A stretch of DNA of 36,264 nt. Origin: an uncultured Chloroflexota bacterium. Lineage in GTDB: Bacteria > Chloroflexota > Chloroflexia > Chloroflexales > Roseiflexaceae. The position numbers were made by a program, and so were the translations under genes. Below are positions 16,665 to 26,674 of the stretch, piece by piece. Position 1 is the first letter of the stretch. Each line of letters begins with the position of its first letter. The stretch is from assembly GCA_937859575.1 (NCBI GenBank), contig CALLZL010000595.1, positions 1 to 36,264 of the forward strand, read 5' to 3'. The notes under the pieces are model-generated. The model saw nothing but the letters and a program-made list of their open reading frames with translations. It made no database searches and was not told the origin of the DNA.

Positions 16665-19292
16665 TTGATACACGAACACGCATATGCTGAACATGATGAT
16701 CACGATGATCTTGTTCGGCTGCACGAAGCATTACGTACCTGCGCCATCGATATCGAGCAGAGTGCAACCCGCCTGCAACAGATCATCGATCAGTACGAGT
16801 CCGCCGCAGTTCTGATCGATCCCTATGCCCCCACGATCATCTGGCCGATTGTTGCCGCTAATGCGGCAGCCGCCCATCTGAGCGGCCGCCCGGCTGCCGG
16901 GTTACAGCAGACACCGCTCAACCTTGTGGTGCAGGAACCATTCGATGCACCGCAGCGGCGGATCCTGCTTGATGCATTGCAGCATGCCGAGTTTGTGGTT
17001 CGCGAATGTACCATCCGCCGCAGCAATGGCTCGCAGGTGCCGATCGAGGCGCATTTTTCGCTGATCGGCCGCCAGGGTACCGATCTGCTGCTCTGTGTGA
17101 TGCGCTACGCAATGACGCAACACTCAACCGAAGCAACCCTGCGGCGGCGGATCGCCGGCGAGCAGTGTGTGGCGGCTATTTCGCAGCAGTTTGTTGCTCT
17201 GCCGCAGCACGAACTCGGGCATGGTATCGAAGCGGCACTCGAACTGCTGGGTGATTTCATTGCCGCCGACCATGCCTTTCTGATCCTCGATCCACCATCA
17301 CAACCGGATCTGAGCCGGGTCTGGCTGCCTTCCGGTATTGCCCCCGCGACACAGATCAGCACGATTCGCAGCGCCTACACAGCTTCGTGGGCCACCGATC
17401 AACTGCACCACGGCACACTCATGATCGATGCCGAAACAGACCCAACCCGGCGTCAGCCGTTGCGTGCCATGCGCCAGAGTAGTGCATGCCTGGTTACGCC
17501 ACTCCTGCACGATACGACCTATTTCGGCATGCTGGGTGTCGAAAGCCGCCAAAGCGAGCGGATCTGGAGCGATACCGACCTGACGGTGATCACCGCCGTT
17601 GGTGCGACAATGGCGCGGGTTCTTTCGCATCAGCGGGATCTGGATCAGCACAACGCCGCAGCCGATCGGTATCGCCAGCTGGCCGAACATGCCACCGATG
17701 TGATTGCCAGCCTTGACCAGCATGGGGTCTGCCTCTACTGTTCGCCGGTGATCCAGGCTCAGCTTGGCTACGATCCGGCAAGCCTGGTTGGCGGCCGCCT
17801 GTACGAACTGGTACACTCTGATGACCGCCCGGCGGTACGGCTTGCGTTCCGCCGGATTGTGCGCTATGCCGAACCAGATACGATTACGTTTCGGATGAGC
17901 CATCGTAGTGGGCGATCGATCTGGTTCGAAACATCATTTCAACCACGGATCAATCCGACTAGTGGTCGTGTCGATGAGGTGATCTGTGTCGGCCGCGATA
18001 TTAGTGAGCGCATGGCCTACCAGACCCAGATCGAGATGCTGGCGTTTTTTGACTCGCTCACCGGCCTGGCTAACCGACGCCGGCTGCAGATGAATGCCGA
18101 AGCGGCGATCGCCGACGCGCGCCGGCAAGGTACCGCTGTGTCGCTCTTATACCTCGATCTGGATCGCTTCAAAGATGTGAACGATACACTCGGCCATGAT
18201 GCCGGTGACGACCTGCTGATGCAGGTGGCGTCGCGCCTGCGTGCCAACACGCGGACCGAAGACACCCTGGCCCGCCTTGGCGGCGATGAGTTTGTTGTAT
18301 TGCTGCCGGGCCAGAACCGCGACCATGCCACGCAGGTGGCGCAGCGCATTCTCGATCAGATCGAACGCCCTTTCGCCCTGCGCGGCCGCATGATCCATCT
18401 GGGCGTCAGCATCGGCATTGCATGCTTCCCCGACGACGGCAGTAACGCCGATGCACTGATGACACATGCCGATATTGCCATGTACCGTGCAAAAGAAGAG
18501 GGGAATACCTTCACGGTGTTTGATGTGAGCCTCAGCAGTTATGCCCAGGCCAGGGTCGAGTTCGAGCGCGATCTGCGGGAAGCCATTGAACACGACACTC
18601 TGACGCTCTTCTACCAGCCGATACTCGAACTCGCCAGCGGTGCGATTGTGGGTGTCGAAGCACTATTGCGCTGGCAGCATCCCGCACGCGGCCTGCTGCT
18701 GCCCGAGGATTTCATGCCGATGGCTGAAGAGATCGGCCTTACCCGCACCCTCGACCGCTGGGTATTGCACGCCGGCATGCGCCAGCTTGTCGAATGGCAT
18801 ACCAGCGGGCGCATGCTCTCGCTGACCCTGAACCTCTCGATGCCATCGCTGCATGATCGGAATCTGCTATCATACCTGGCATCGTGCCTGGCCGAAACCG
18901 GGGCGCCGGCCGCCAGCGTGACGATTGAAGTGACGGAACGGGCTTCGATGCGCGATCCGGAACTCACGGCGCAGTTGCTTGGCCAGATCAAACAACTTGG
19001 TCTGCGTATTGCCCTCGACGACTTCGGTAGTGGGCATGCATCGCTCAACTATCTGAAGGATCTGCCGATCGATGAAGTGAAGATCGATCGATCGTTTATT
19101 GAAGGGCTGGCAACCGATAGTCGTGATGAAGGGGTTGTACGGGCGATCCTCTCACTTGGCCATGCCCTTGGGTTGATGATCGTGGCCGAAGGGGTGACGA
19201 CCGAAGCGCAACGCGAATGGCTGAAGGCAGCCGGCTGCCACATGGCCCAGGGGTATGGCATTGGTCTTCCGGTGGCGCATACCGAGATGTAA
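16665..19292 (+). CDS. PAS-GAF-PAS-GGDEF-EAL cyclic-di-GMP protein
   Basis: This soluble protein of about 875 residues has an N-terminal PAS-like region (about 35-150), a GAF domain (about 160-325), a PAS/PAC domain (about 340-455), GGDEF (about 465-620) and EAL (about 635-870). GGDEF makes and EAL degrades cyclic di-GMP. The signature RLGGDEF is intact (about residue 539), and RTED five residues before it is a product-inhibition I-site. EAL is intact (about 664), with NLS, EVTE, DDFGSG, VKIDRSF, AEGV and QGYG metal and catalytic positions all present. Both activities are therefore plausible. No ATG start exists: TTG at 16665 has AAGGG 7 bases upstream, and TTG at 16644 is the alternative. 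Confidence 0.93.
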   Translation: MIHEHAYAEHDDHDDLVRLHEALRTCAIDIEQSATRLQQIIDQYESAAVLIDPYAPTIIWPIVAANAAAAHLSGRPAAGLQQTPLNLVVQEPFDAPQRRILLDALQHAEFVVRECTIRRSNGSQVPIEAHFSLIGRQGTDLLLCVMRYAMTQHSTEATLRRRIAGEQCVAAISQQFVALPQHELGHGIEAALELLGDFIAADHAFLILDPPSQPDLSRVWLPSGIAPATQISTIRSAYTASWATDQLHHGTLMIDAETDPTRRQPLRAMRQSSACLVTPLLHDTTYFGMLGVESRQSERIWSDTDLTVITAVGATMARVLSHQRDLDQHNAAADRYRQLAEHATDVIASLDQHGVCLYCSPVIQAQLGYDPASLVGGRLYELVHSDDRPAVRLAFRRIVRYAEPDTITFRMSHRSGRSIWFETSFQPRINPTSGRVDEVICVGRDISERMAYQTQIEMLAFFDSLTGLANRRRLQMNAEAAIADARRQGTAVSLLYLDLDRFKDVNDTLGHDAGDDLLMQVASRLRANTRTEDTLARLGGDEFVVLLPGQNRDHATQVAQRILDQIERPFALRGRMIHLGVSIGIACFPDDGSNADALMTHADIAMYRAKEEGNTFTVFDVSLSSYAQARVEFERDLREAIEHDTLTLFYQPILELASGAIVGVEALLRWQHPARGLLLPEDFMPMAEEIGLTRTLDRWVLHAGMRQLVEWHTSGRMLSLTLNLSMPSLHDRNLLSYLASCLAETGAPAASVTIEVTERASMRDPELTAQLLGQIKQLGLRIALDDFGSGHASLNYLKDLPIDEVKIDRSFIEGLATDSRDEGVVRAILSLGHALGLMIVAEGVTTEAQREWLKAAGCHMAQGYGIGLPVAHTEM

Positions 19293-19320
19293 GCGCCGCC
19301 GCAATCATGCGGAGGCGAGC

Positions 19321-20250
19321 ATGCGCTACGATGTGCTGGTAGTTGGCGAACTCAACGCCGATCTCATCCTGCGTGGAGATGTCGAGCCGGCCTGGGGCCA
19401 GGCCGAGAAACTGCTTGACGATGCAACCCTGACCCTCGGCAGTTCGTCGGCGATCTTTGCCTGTGGGATCGCTCGCCTCGGCCTGAAGGTGGCATTTGCC
19501 GGCCTGATCGGCGACGATATGCTCGGCCGTTTTTGCCGCGACGCGCTTGCCGACCGTGGTGTCGATGTCGGCGGTGTGGTGGTTGATCCGGCCCAGCGTA
19601 CCGGCATGACGGTTATTCTGCAACGCCCCGACGACCGAGCCATGCTGACATTCGCCGGTGCAATGGCGCACTTCGGTGCCGCGCATATCAGCACCGACAT
19701 GTTGCGCACCACACGGCATGTCCATGTCGGCAGCTATTACATGCAACCCACGCTGCAGCCGGATCTGCCGGCGATCTTCGCCATGGCGCAGCAGGCCGGT
19801 GCAACAACCTCGCTCGATACCAATTGGGATCCGGCAGGCACCTGGGCCGGCCTCGACACATTGCTGCCGGTTACTTCCTGTTTCATTCCCAACGAAGGTG
19901 AAGCACTTGCGATTGCCGGCACCCTTGCCGGTACGCCGCCGGCCAATGTCGATGCTGCGCTCGACATTCTCGCCGGTCGTGTCTCGCTGGCTGCCGTCAA
20001 GTGTGGCGCCAACCGGGCGATCGCCGCGAGCGGCGATGCCCGCGCCGACATCATGCCGCCGCGGGTTGCGTTTGTAGATGCCGTCGGTGCCGGCGATACC
20101 TTCAATGCCGGATTCGTCTACGGCATGCTGGCCGGCTGGGATCTGGCCGATTGCCTGCGCCTTGCCGTCGCCTGTGGTTCACTCTCGACACGTGCCGCCG
20201 GTGGTACGGCAGCACAGCCGACGCTTGACGAGGCGCTGGCGGCAGGGTAG
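19321..20250 (+). CDS. PfkB-family carbohydrate or nucleoside kinase
   Basis: This 309-residue sugar or nucleoside kinase of the ribokinase/PfkB family phosphorylates its substrate with ATP. It has the N-terminal GELNADLIL strand, a [15 protein letters not shown] segment (first PfkB signature region) and the C-terminal signature [13 protein letters not shown] with the catalytic aspartate. The ATG at 19321 has GGAGG 6 bases upstream, so an in-frame start inside the previous gene is not used. Substrate specificity cannot be read off. A pseudouridine-5'-phosphate glycosidase gene lies 4 kb downstream on the same strand, so pseudouridine kinase is one possibility, but the two are not adjacent. 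Confidence 0.88.
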   Translation: MRYDVLVVGELNADLILRGDVEPAWGQAEKLLDDATLTLGSSSAIFACGIARLGLKVAFAGLIGDDMLGRFCRDALADRGVDVGGVVVDPAQRTGMTVILQRPDDRAMLTFAGAMAHFGAAHISTDMLRTTRHVHVGSYYMQPTLQPDLPAIFAMAQQAGATTSLDTNWDPAGTWAGLDTLLPVTSCFIPNEGEALAIAGTLAGTPPANVDAALDILAGRVSLAAVKCGANRAIAASGDARADIMPPRVAFVDAVGAGDTFNAGFVYGMLAGWDLADCLRLAVACGSLSTRAAGGTAAQPTLDEALAAG

Positions 20251-20347
20251 CATGCCAACGCCGCGATCGAAGCAATGCCCAATCTATCAGGCGCTTTTCG
20301 GGTATTGCTGCTGCGTCGTTGCCGCGATGACGCTACGGAGGCCCTTC

Positions 20348-21100
20348 ATGCCGCGAATGATCCTGCTTGGTGTTGGTACGGCGGTTCCTGATTCGGATCG
20401 TGAAAATACGCATATGGTATGGGAAGCATCCGGTGGCTTGTTGCTCATCGACGCCGGCGGCAGCACCTATCAGCGCCTGCTGCGCGCCGGGCTTGATCCG
20501 CTGGCGCTGCGGGGTATCTTCCTTACCCACTCGCATGCCGATCATCTCAACGGCCTGCCGGCGCTGCTGTTTCAACTCAAACTGATGGGGTTTAGCGGGC
20601 CGCTACCGATCTATGGTAATCAACCGACGCTCGACCGGGCGGCGCAGATTATTGCCGCCTTTGATCTGGAAGAGTATCAGGTAGGGGTCGAGTGGGTATC
20701 GCTCAGCGGTGGGCAAGAGGTGCCGCTCAGCGGCGTGCCGTACCGCCTGCATGTCGCCGATACGATCCATTCGCGGCCATGCCTGGCATTACGATTCGAA
20801 CACAATGGCCGCGCGCTTGTCTATTCGGCCGATACCGAACCGTGTGAGGCGGTGCTCGAACTGGCGCAGCAGGCCGATATTCTGATCCACGAGGCAACCA
20901 CGGCCGAGCCGTTCCCCGGCCATACAACACCACGCCAGGCCGGCGAAGTCGCGGCTGCCGCCGGTGTAGGGCGGCTGATCCTGGTACACTTCAGCCCACG
21001 CTTCACCATGAGCGCTGCCGATGCAATCGAGCAGGTTCATGCCGGCGGCTTCCAGGGTGATGTCGAGATCGGGCGGGAATATGGTATCTATACGATCTGA
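20348..21100 (+). CDS. Metallo-beta-lactamase-fold hydrolase, RNase Z-like
   Basis: This 250-residue zinc hydrolase of the metallo-beta-lactamase fold is closest in pattern to RNase Z and related phosphodiesterases. Motif 2 is THSHADHLNG, followed by VADTIHSRP, the SADTEPC metal-bridging aspartate, HEATTAEPFPGHTTPRQAGE and LVHFSPR. The compact length, without the long exosite insertion, resembles short RNase Z-like proteins, so tRNA 3' processing is not certain. The ATG at 20348 has GGAG at a good distance; an ATG at 20327 is a weaker choice. It is close behind the PfkB gene (97-base gap) and 25 bases before the antirepressor-like gene. Confidence 0.88.
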   Translation: MPRMILLGVGTAVPDSDRENTHMVWEASGGLLLIDAGGSTYQRLLRAGLDPLALRGIFLTHSHADHLNGLPALLFQLKLMGFSGPLPIYGNQPTLDRAAQIIAAFDLEEYQVGVEWVSLSGGQEVPLSGVPYRLHVADTIHSRPCLALRFEHNGRALVYSADTEPCEAVLELAQQADILIHEATTAEPFPGHTTPRQAGEVAAAAGVGRLILVHFSPRFTMSAADAIEQVHAGGFQGDVEIGREYGIYTI

Positions 21101-21125
21101 AGCGATCGGCGAAGGATAAGGCTGT

Positions 21126-21893
21126 ATGTCGACCAACCACAAACATTCGAGCGACGGGCTGATCTTCTTCGGTGATGATATTATCGCCACGATCGAACTC
21201 GACCCGAATGTCGCGTATGCGTCGCTTGCCGATCTTTGTGCGGCGCTGGGGCTCGAGCTGCGCCCCCAGGAGCGCCGCATCCGCACGCATGCGATCCTTG
21301 GCGGTGCAACGCGCAGTTTCGCCGATGATCAGGGGCGCCGCGTGTTGCATCTGCGGCTCGACCTGGTGCCGCTCTGGCTGACGGGGCTTGATCTTGCGGC
21401 GGTTGCACCGCACGCCCGCGAACGCCTGGCCATGTACCAGCGCGAGTGCGCCTCGGTACTCTGGCAGTCGTTCCGGCCACAGGGGTTTGTTGCCGAAGAC
21501 GAACTGGCACGTAGCCGCGAGACGCAGACCGGGGCCGAACAGGCCTATGTGGCGGCACTGGCGATGGCCACACTGGCCCGCCATCAGCTTGTGATCGAGC
21601 GTCATATCGATGAACGGGCGGCCGATGGGAATCGGGCGGCTGAATCAGCCATTGGTGCCAGTGCCGACACCCAGGCCGAGCTGTTGGCGCGGGCAGTGCG
21701 GCGGGGGGCAATGGCAGCCGCCGAACGAACCCGCCGCCAAGAATATGGCGGGGTCTTTAGTGGGGGCTATCGCCAGTTTGGCATTTCGTCGTACCGCCGT
21801 ATGCCGCCGGCACGGCTGCACGAAGCGCTTGAATGGCTCGAACGCTGGCGTGGTGATATCATGGGCGAGCCGGAACCACCGCCTGATATCTGA
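21126..21893 (+). CDS. Protein with P22-type phage antirepressor N-terminal domain
   Basis: The N-terminal half (about residues 12-120) resembles the P22 antirepressor N-terminal domain: LADLCAALGLELRPQERRIRTHAIL, then LRLDLVPLWLTGLD, then YQRECASVLWQSFRP. The C-terminal part has a helical Ala/Arg/Glu-rich region (about 135-205) and ends in RQFGISSYRRMPPARLHEALEWLERW, a pattern I associate with antirepressor-like C-termini. No integrase, terminase or structural phage gene is near, and codon use matches the neighbours, so it looks like a resident chromosomal gene. In phages such proteins bind repressors; here the target is unknown. Confidence 0.75.
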   Translation: MSTNHKHSSDGLIFFGDDIIATIELDPNVAYASLADLCAALGLELRPQERRIRTHAILGGATRSFADDQGRRVLHLRLDLVPLWLTGLDLAAVAPHARERLAMYQRECASVLWQSFRPQGFVAEDELARSRETQTGAEQAYVAALAMATLARHQLVIERHIDERAADGNRAAESAIGASADTQAELLARAVRRGAMAAAERTRRQEYGGVFSGGYRQFGISSYRRMPPARLHEALEWLERWRGDIMGEPEPPPDI

Positions 21894-21923
21894 TTTTGCC
21901 TTCCTGCAGCGCTTCTGGTTCGG

Positions 21924-21932
21924 TGCTATAGG
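21924..21932 (+). promoter_or_regulatory. Weak extended -10 candidate before second moxR (TGCTATAGG)
   Basis: TGC-TATAGG lies 33 bases before the ATG of the second MoxR gene. It departs from TATAAT at the last two positions, so it is a weaker example of the extended -10 pattern seen elsewhere in the window. Confidence 0.25.
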
Positions 21933-21965
21933 CTACCTACCCGGCCGAACCGGAAAAGGAGAATT

Positions 21966-22922
<957 letters not shown>

Positions 22923-22924
22923 CC

Positions 22925-24094
22925 ATGCGCGATCTCTTCTGGCCGATTCTGATCCTGCTGATCATTGCCGTCGTACTTCGCAGCGAGCTCTTCTTCGCCA
23001 TGCTCTACCTGATTGTCGGGCTGCAGCTGGCGGCACGGCTCTGGCAGCGGCGTGGTACACGCGGCCTGACATGGCGGCGTGAACTGCCGGCCAATGCCTT
23101 TCCCGGCGAACGCATCCCGGTGTCGATCGAACTGCACAATCACAGCCTGTTGCCGTTACCGTGGATCTCGATCCACGAAAGCCTGCCGCCGGCACTTCAT
23201 TCACCGCCTATGATCCGCGAAGTGATTTCGCTCGGCGCCGGCGAACGGCATACCCTTAACTATACGCTCATGGCACAGCGCCGGGGCTACTATCGGATTG
23301 GCCCATTGGCGCTGCAGACGGGCGATGTGCTCGGGATCGGCGAGCAGTCGCTGGCCGGCGAGGCACCCGGCGAACTCACGATCTACCCGCCATTGCCGCC
23401 CCTGGCCGATCTGGGGCTTCCGGCTTCATTGCCGTTCGGCACCCTGGCGGCACAGCGCCGGCTCTTCAGCGACCCGGCACGCCCGGCGGGGGTGCGCCCC
23501 TACGAGCCGGCTGATGGGATCCGCCGGATCGACTGGAAGTCGACAGCGCGCGCCGGTACACCCCAGGTGCGCCGGCACCAGCCGGCAATCGCACTCGAAA
23601 CCCTGGTGGCGCTGGCGTTTACCCGCGAAGAGTATGGCGGCCGGTTTGCCTATGATGTCATGGAACGTTCACTCACCGCCGCTGCGTCGATCCTGGCGCA
23701 CCTGGCGGCACAACGCCAGCCGATCGGCCTGTGCAGCAGTGGGCGCGACCCGGCACATGAATCAACTAATGTACGGCTCCCGGTGGCATCCGGCCGTTCG
23801 CATCTGATGCTGGCACTTGGCATCCTTGGCCGGCTTGATGTCGGCAATGGCCAGCCGCTCACCGATCAGCTCTCGGAAGCTAGCGCCGGGCTTGGCTGGG
23901 GCAGTACGATTGTTGTCATTACCGGCCAGCGCAGCGAAGAGTTGATTGGCGATCTGCTCGTGCTGCGGCGGCGCGGGCTGAATATTGCGCTCATTCTGGC
24001 TGAACCACAGGCCGAGGAACTGGCTCTGCCGCGCCGCCACGGCATACCAGCCTATGGTATCTGGCGCGATGGGCACCCGCGCCTCGTGGAATAA
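22925..24094 (+). CDS. DUF58 domain membrane protein, MoxR partner
   Basis: This 389-residue protein has two hydrophobic segments at the N-terminus (about 5-20 and 22-40), a beta-rich middle part (about 55-200) and a DUF58 domain whose signature is GVRPYEPADGIRRIDWKSTARAG. The following part resembles a von Willebrand A fold (ETLVALAF, later STIVVITGQR). DUF58 proteins are encoded with MoxR ATPases and are thought to be envelope-associated. The start lies 2 bases after the MoxR stop, so the pair is one transcription and probably translation unit. No transglutaminase-like gene follows, unlike in some larger clusters of this type. Confidence 0.9.
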   Translation: MRDLFWPILILLIIAVVLRSELFFAMLYLIVGLQLAARLWQRRGTRGLTWRRELPANAFPGERIPVSIELHNHSLLPLPWISIHESLPPALHSPPMIREVISLGAGERHTLNYTLMAQRRGYYRIGPLALQTGDVLGIGEQSLAGEAPGELTIYPPLPPLADLGLPASLPFGTLAAQRRLFSDPARPAGVRPYEPADGIRRIDWKSTARAGTPQVRRHQPAIALETLVALAFTREEYGGRFAYDVMERSLTAAASILAHLAAQRQPIGLCSSGRDPAHESTNVRLPVASGRSHLMLALGILGRLDVGNGQPLTDQLSEASAGLGWGSTIVVITGQRSEELIGDLLVLRRRGLNIALILAEPQAEELALPRRHGIPAYGIWRDGHPRLVE

Positions 24095-24135
24095 CCCACC
24101 GCGATCCGAGTGCCGTGGATTGATGACATAACGAA

Positions 24136-24148
24136 GCGGCAGTGCCGC
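24136..24148. promoter_or_regulatory. 13-bp palindrome just upstream of psuG
   Basis: GCGGCA-G-TGCCGC is a perfect odd palindrome ending 21 bases before the psuG start codon. It could be a regulator site or a small mRNA hairpin. Confidence 0.25.
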
Positions 24149-24169
24149 CGATCAGTAAAGGGGTCTCTG

Positions 24170-25057
24170 ATGAAGATACAGCTTTCCGACGAGGTGCAGC
24201 AGGCGCTGGCGACCGGGATCCCGGTGGTTGCGCTCGAAAGCACGGTGATCTCGCATGGCTTGCCGTTCCCGCATAACCTCGACCTGGCGCATGCCATGGA
24301 GCGCGAGGTGCGTGACGCAGGTGCGGTGCCGGCCACGATTGGCGTCGTCGAGGGCATGCCGACGGTTGGTATGAGCGCCGAGCAGATCGAGATCTTTGCC
24401 CAGGCCAGCGGCATCCTCAAGCTCTCGCGGCGCGATATTGCCTATGCCGTTGCCCAGCAGCGCCACGGGGCAACTACCGTAGCAGCGACGATGGCATTGG
24501 CGGCGCTGGCGGGGGTGCATGTCTTCGCGACCGGTGGTATTGGTGGGGTGCATCGCGGCGCACGTGAGACATGGGATATCTCGGCTGATCTGACCGAACT
24601 GGCCCGTACGCCGGTGCTGGTTGTGTGTGCCGGTGCCAAGGCGATCCTCGATCTGCCGGCGACCCTGGAGTATCTCGAAACCTCGGGTGTGCCGGTGCTG
24701 GCACTTGGCACCGACCAGTTCCCGGCATTCTACAGTGCCGAGAGTGGATTACAGGTAGCCCGGGTCGATGATCCGGCCGCTGCTGCGGCCGTCTGGCGGG
24801 CGCACCGCGCACTGAATGGCGCCGGTATGCTGCTCACCGTTCCGCCGCCGGCCGAGGTAGCACTCGATCGTGGTGCGATCGACGCCGCGATCGAACGAGC
24901 GGTTCGCCGCGCCGACGATGCCGGCATTCGTGGCCAGGCGGTGACGCCCTTCCTGCTTTCAGCGGTGGCTGAAGAGACGCATGGCGAGAGCATGCGTACT
25001 AATATCGCCCTGCTGCGCCAGAACGCCCGTGTGGCGGCATGGGTCGCACGTGGGTAA
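24170..25057 (+). CDS. psuG: Pseudouridine-5'-phosphate glycosidase
   Basis: This 295-residue enzyme of the PsuG/IndA family reversibly splits pseudouridine 5'-phosphate into uracil and ribose 5-phosphate. It starts with the conserved PVVALESTVISHGLPFPHN strand and contains GMPTVGM, KLSRRDI, ATGGIGGVHRGARETWDISADL and CAGAKAILD. K157 in that last motif corresponds to the Schiff-base lysine of the family; E23, K84 and D137 occupy other conserved active-site positions. AAGGGG lies 9 bases before the ATG at 24170, preferred over a longer frame from 24110. The usual partner PsuK is not adjacent; the nearest PfkB-type kinase is at 19321. Confidence 0.94.
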   Translation: MKIQLSDEVQQALATGIPVVALESTVISHGLPFPHNLDLAHAMEREVRDAGAVPATIGVVEGMPTVGMSAEQIEIFAQASGILKLSRRDIAYAVAQQRHGATTVAATMALAALAGVHVFATGGIGGVHRGARETWDISADLTELARTPVLVVCAGAKAILDLPATLEYLETSGVPVLALGTDQFPAFYSAESGLQVARVDDPAAAAAVWRAHRALNGAGMLLTVPPPAEVALDRGAIDAAIERAVRRADDAGIRGQAVTPFLLSAVAEETHGESMRTNIALLRQNARVAAWVARG

Positions 25058-25121
25058 CAACGAGAAATGAGTCGCCAATGATAATGACATGGATGAAAAC
25101 TCGGATTCTCGCAACACGATT

Positions 25122-26435
25122 ATGAACCGAACGCTCCCTGGTCTGCTCCTGATCTGCATCCTCGCACTCTTTGCCCCAATTATGCCCACCGCCAGCGCGG
25201 CATGCAGCCGGTATAACCCGGTTGCATGCGGCCAGGTACGGATCGGCGGCGACGGCTATTTCTACGATAACACCGGCCGCTGGGCGATGCGCGGAATAGC
25301 ATTCTTCCTGCCGCAGTTCGGCATCAACGGCCGCACATTCCACGACACCAACTACGCATCAGCCATTGCCGACGGCTCGCTTGATGCATGGCTCAACCAG
25401 GCCGCATGGTATCTGGGGGCCAACTTACTGCGCAATTTCGTCGATCTGCCATACCGCAATTCGGCGGGTGCCGTGATCACGCCCACCAGCCATGCAACCT
25501 TGCTCGATTACGCCGAGCGCGCCAACGCACGCGGCATGCGGCTTGGCCTGGTGCTGCATAATAGTGCCGACTGGGCCATGACACCCGAGCGAGCGGCATG
25601 GATCAGTGGGCTGATCGACAGCTTCGCTGCCCGCGGCATGCTCCCGATCATTGCGTATCTGTCGGCCGACAACGAGATCAACAACCACTGTTCGAATGGC
25701 GGGTTCGACTGTTTCGATAATCTGGCTGGGTATAATGCGCGGCCGTATATCGATGGCGCACTCGAATGGACGGCGCAGTTTCGGAGTGTGGTGAAGGCGC
25801 GTGCGCCCCAACTGCCGATAACGGTCGGGATCACCACCGAACTGCGCGATGGCGACAATACGCGGGCAGCCTTTAACTTCTTCCGCAGTGATAGCCGTGG
25901 GCGAACCCTGGCAAGCCTGGTCGATTTTCTGGCACCCCACAACTTCGGCGGCGGTGCGGCCGGTGTGATCGACGACATTCGCTTTCAGCGCTATACCCGC
26001 CCGGTGGTGCTCGAAGAGTTCGGCTTCCCATCCGATCCCTTCCCGCGTAATCGGCTCTGGACCGAAGGGGCGCAACGATGCCGGGTGGCACCGCATAGTG
26101 CCGAATGTTTCGAAACCGCTCCCTTCTTCGTCGAGGAGAATATTCGTGCGCTGCGCACCAGAAGTTATGCCGGTGGCGTCGCCTGGATGCTGGCCGACAT
26201 CCGCGAGAAGAATGGTACGAATGCATGTACCGATCCAACCAAACCGTTCGACCTCTGGACGGGTATCATCGCAATTGGGGGTTCGTACTGCGACGGCGGT
26301 ACTTACAGCCGGAATCCCGGCCAACCTAAAGCCACAGGGGTGCGTATCTGTTACTACTACACCGGCAACCTGACACGCTGTGACGGTGGGGTTATGATGC
26401 GGCTCAGGGCATATCTCCCGACGATTTCGCGCTAG
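25122..26435 (+). CDS. Secreted glycoside hydrolase of the GH5-like (clan A) fold
   Basis: From the ATG at 25122 the 437-residue product has a clear signal peptide, with hydrophobic core LLLICILALFAPI and a cleavage site after PTASA. An upstream ATG at 25089 adds 11 polar residues. The mature part looks like a TIM-barrel glycosidase: RGIAFF, LGANLLRNFVDLPYR, an acid at E185 in LSADNEIN and a nucleophile at E299 in VLEEFGFP. These two glutamates on strands 4 and 7 are typical of clan GH-A. Several cysteines suggest disulphides outside the cell. The substrate is not recognisable. Its 3' end overlaps the convergent small gene by 32 bases. Confidence 0.78.
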   Translation: MNRTLPGLLLICILALFAPIMPTASAACSRYNPVACGQVRIGGDGYFYDNTGRWAMRGIAFFLPQFGINGRTFHDTNYASAIADGSLDAWLNQAAWYLGANLLRNFVDLPYRNSAGAVITPTSHATLLDYAERANARGMRLGLVLHNSADWAMTPERAAWISGLIDSFAARGMLPIIAYLSADNEINNHCSNGGFDCFDNLAGYNARPYIDGALEWTAQFRSVVKARAPQLPITVGITTELRDGDNTRAAFNFFRSDSRGRTLASLVDFLAPHNFGGGAAGVIDDIRFQRYTRPVVLEEFGFPSDPFPRNRLWTEGAQRCRVAPHSAECFETAPFFVEENIRALRTRSYAGGVAWMLADIREKNGTNACTDPTKPFDLWTGIIAIGGSYCDGGTYSRNPGQPKATGVRICYYYTGNLTRCDGGVMMRLRAYLPTISR

Positions 26436-26649
26436 GCGGCTCGGAGGCTTCGGCATCGCCCGGCGCGAACCGACGTAGCCGTAGTGCGCGTAACAGCGCC
26501 TGTGCCGCACCAAGCAATACCCCGATCAAGAGCAGCGCACCGATCTGGATAAATGACGAACGACCGGCGAGCATGGTGTTGATTAGTAACGCCGTCAGGG
26601 CAACACAGACACCAATAACGGTTATTTCGACTGGATGCGGGCGGATCAT
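26404..26649 (-). CDS. Small two-helix membrane protein of unknown function
   Basis: From the ATG at 26649 the product has about 81 residues with two hydrophobic helices (VEITVIGVCVALTALLI and FIQIGALLLIGVLLGAAQA) and a short charged C-terminal tail. A longer version from 26706 would overlap the upstream rRNA methyltransferase gene by 32 bases. The stop lies inside the end of the convergent glycosidase gene. I do not recognise a family. The clean alternation of hydrophobic helices and the position 25 bases behind the methyltransferase gene support a real gene, but the ribosome binding site is weak. Confidence 0.6.
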   Translation of the reverse strand: MIRPHPVEITVIGVCVALTALLINTMLAGRSSFIQIGALLLIGVLLGAAQALLRALRLRRFAPGDAEASEPPSAKSSGDMP

Positions 26650-26674
26650 GTTGCTCTGCTTATCTTCAGAACTG

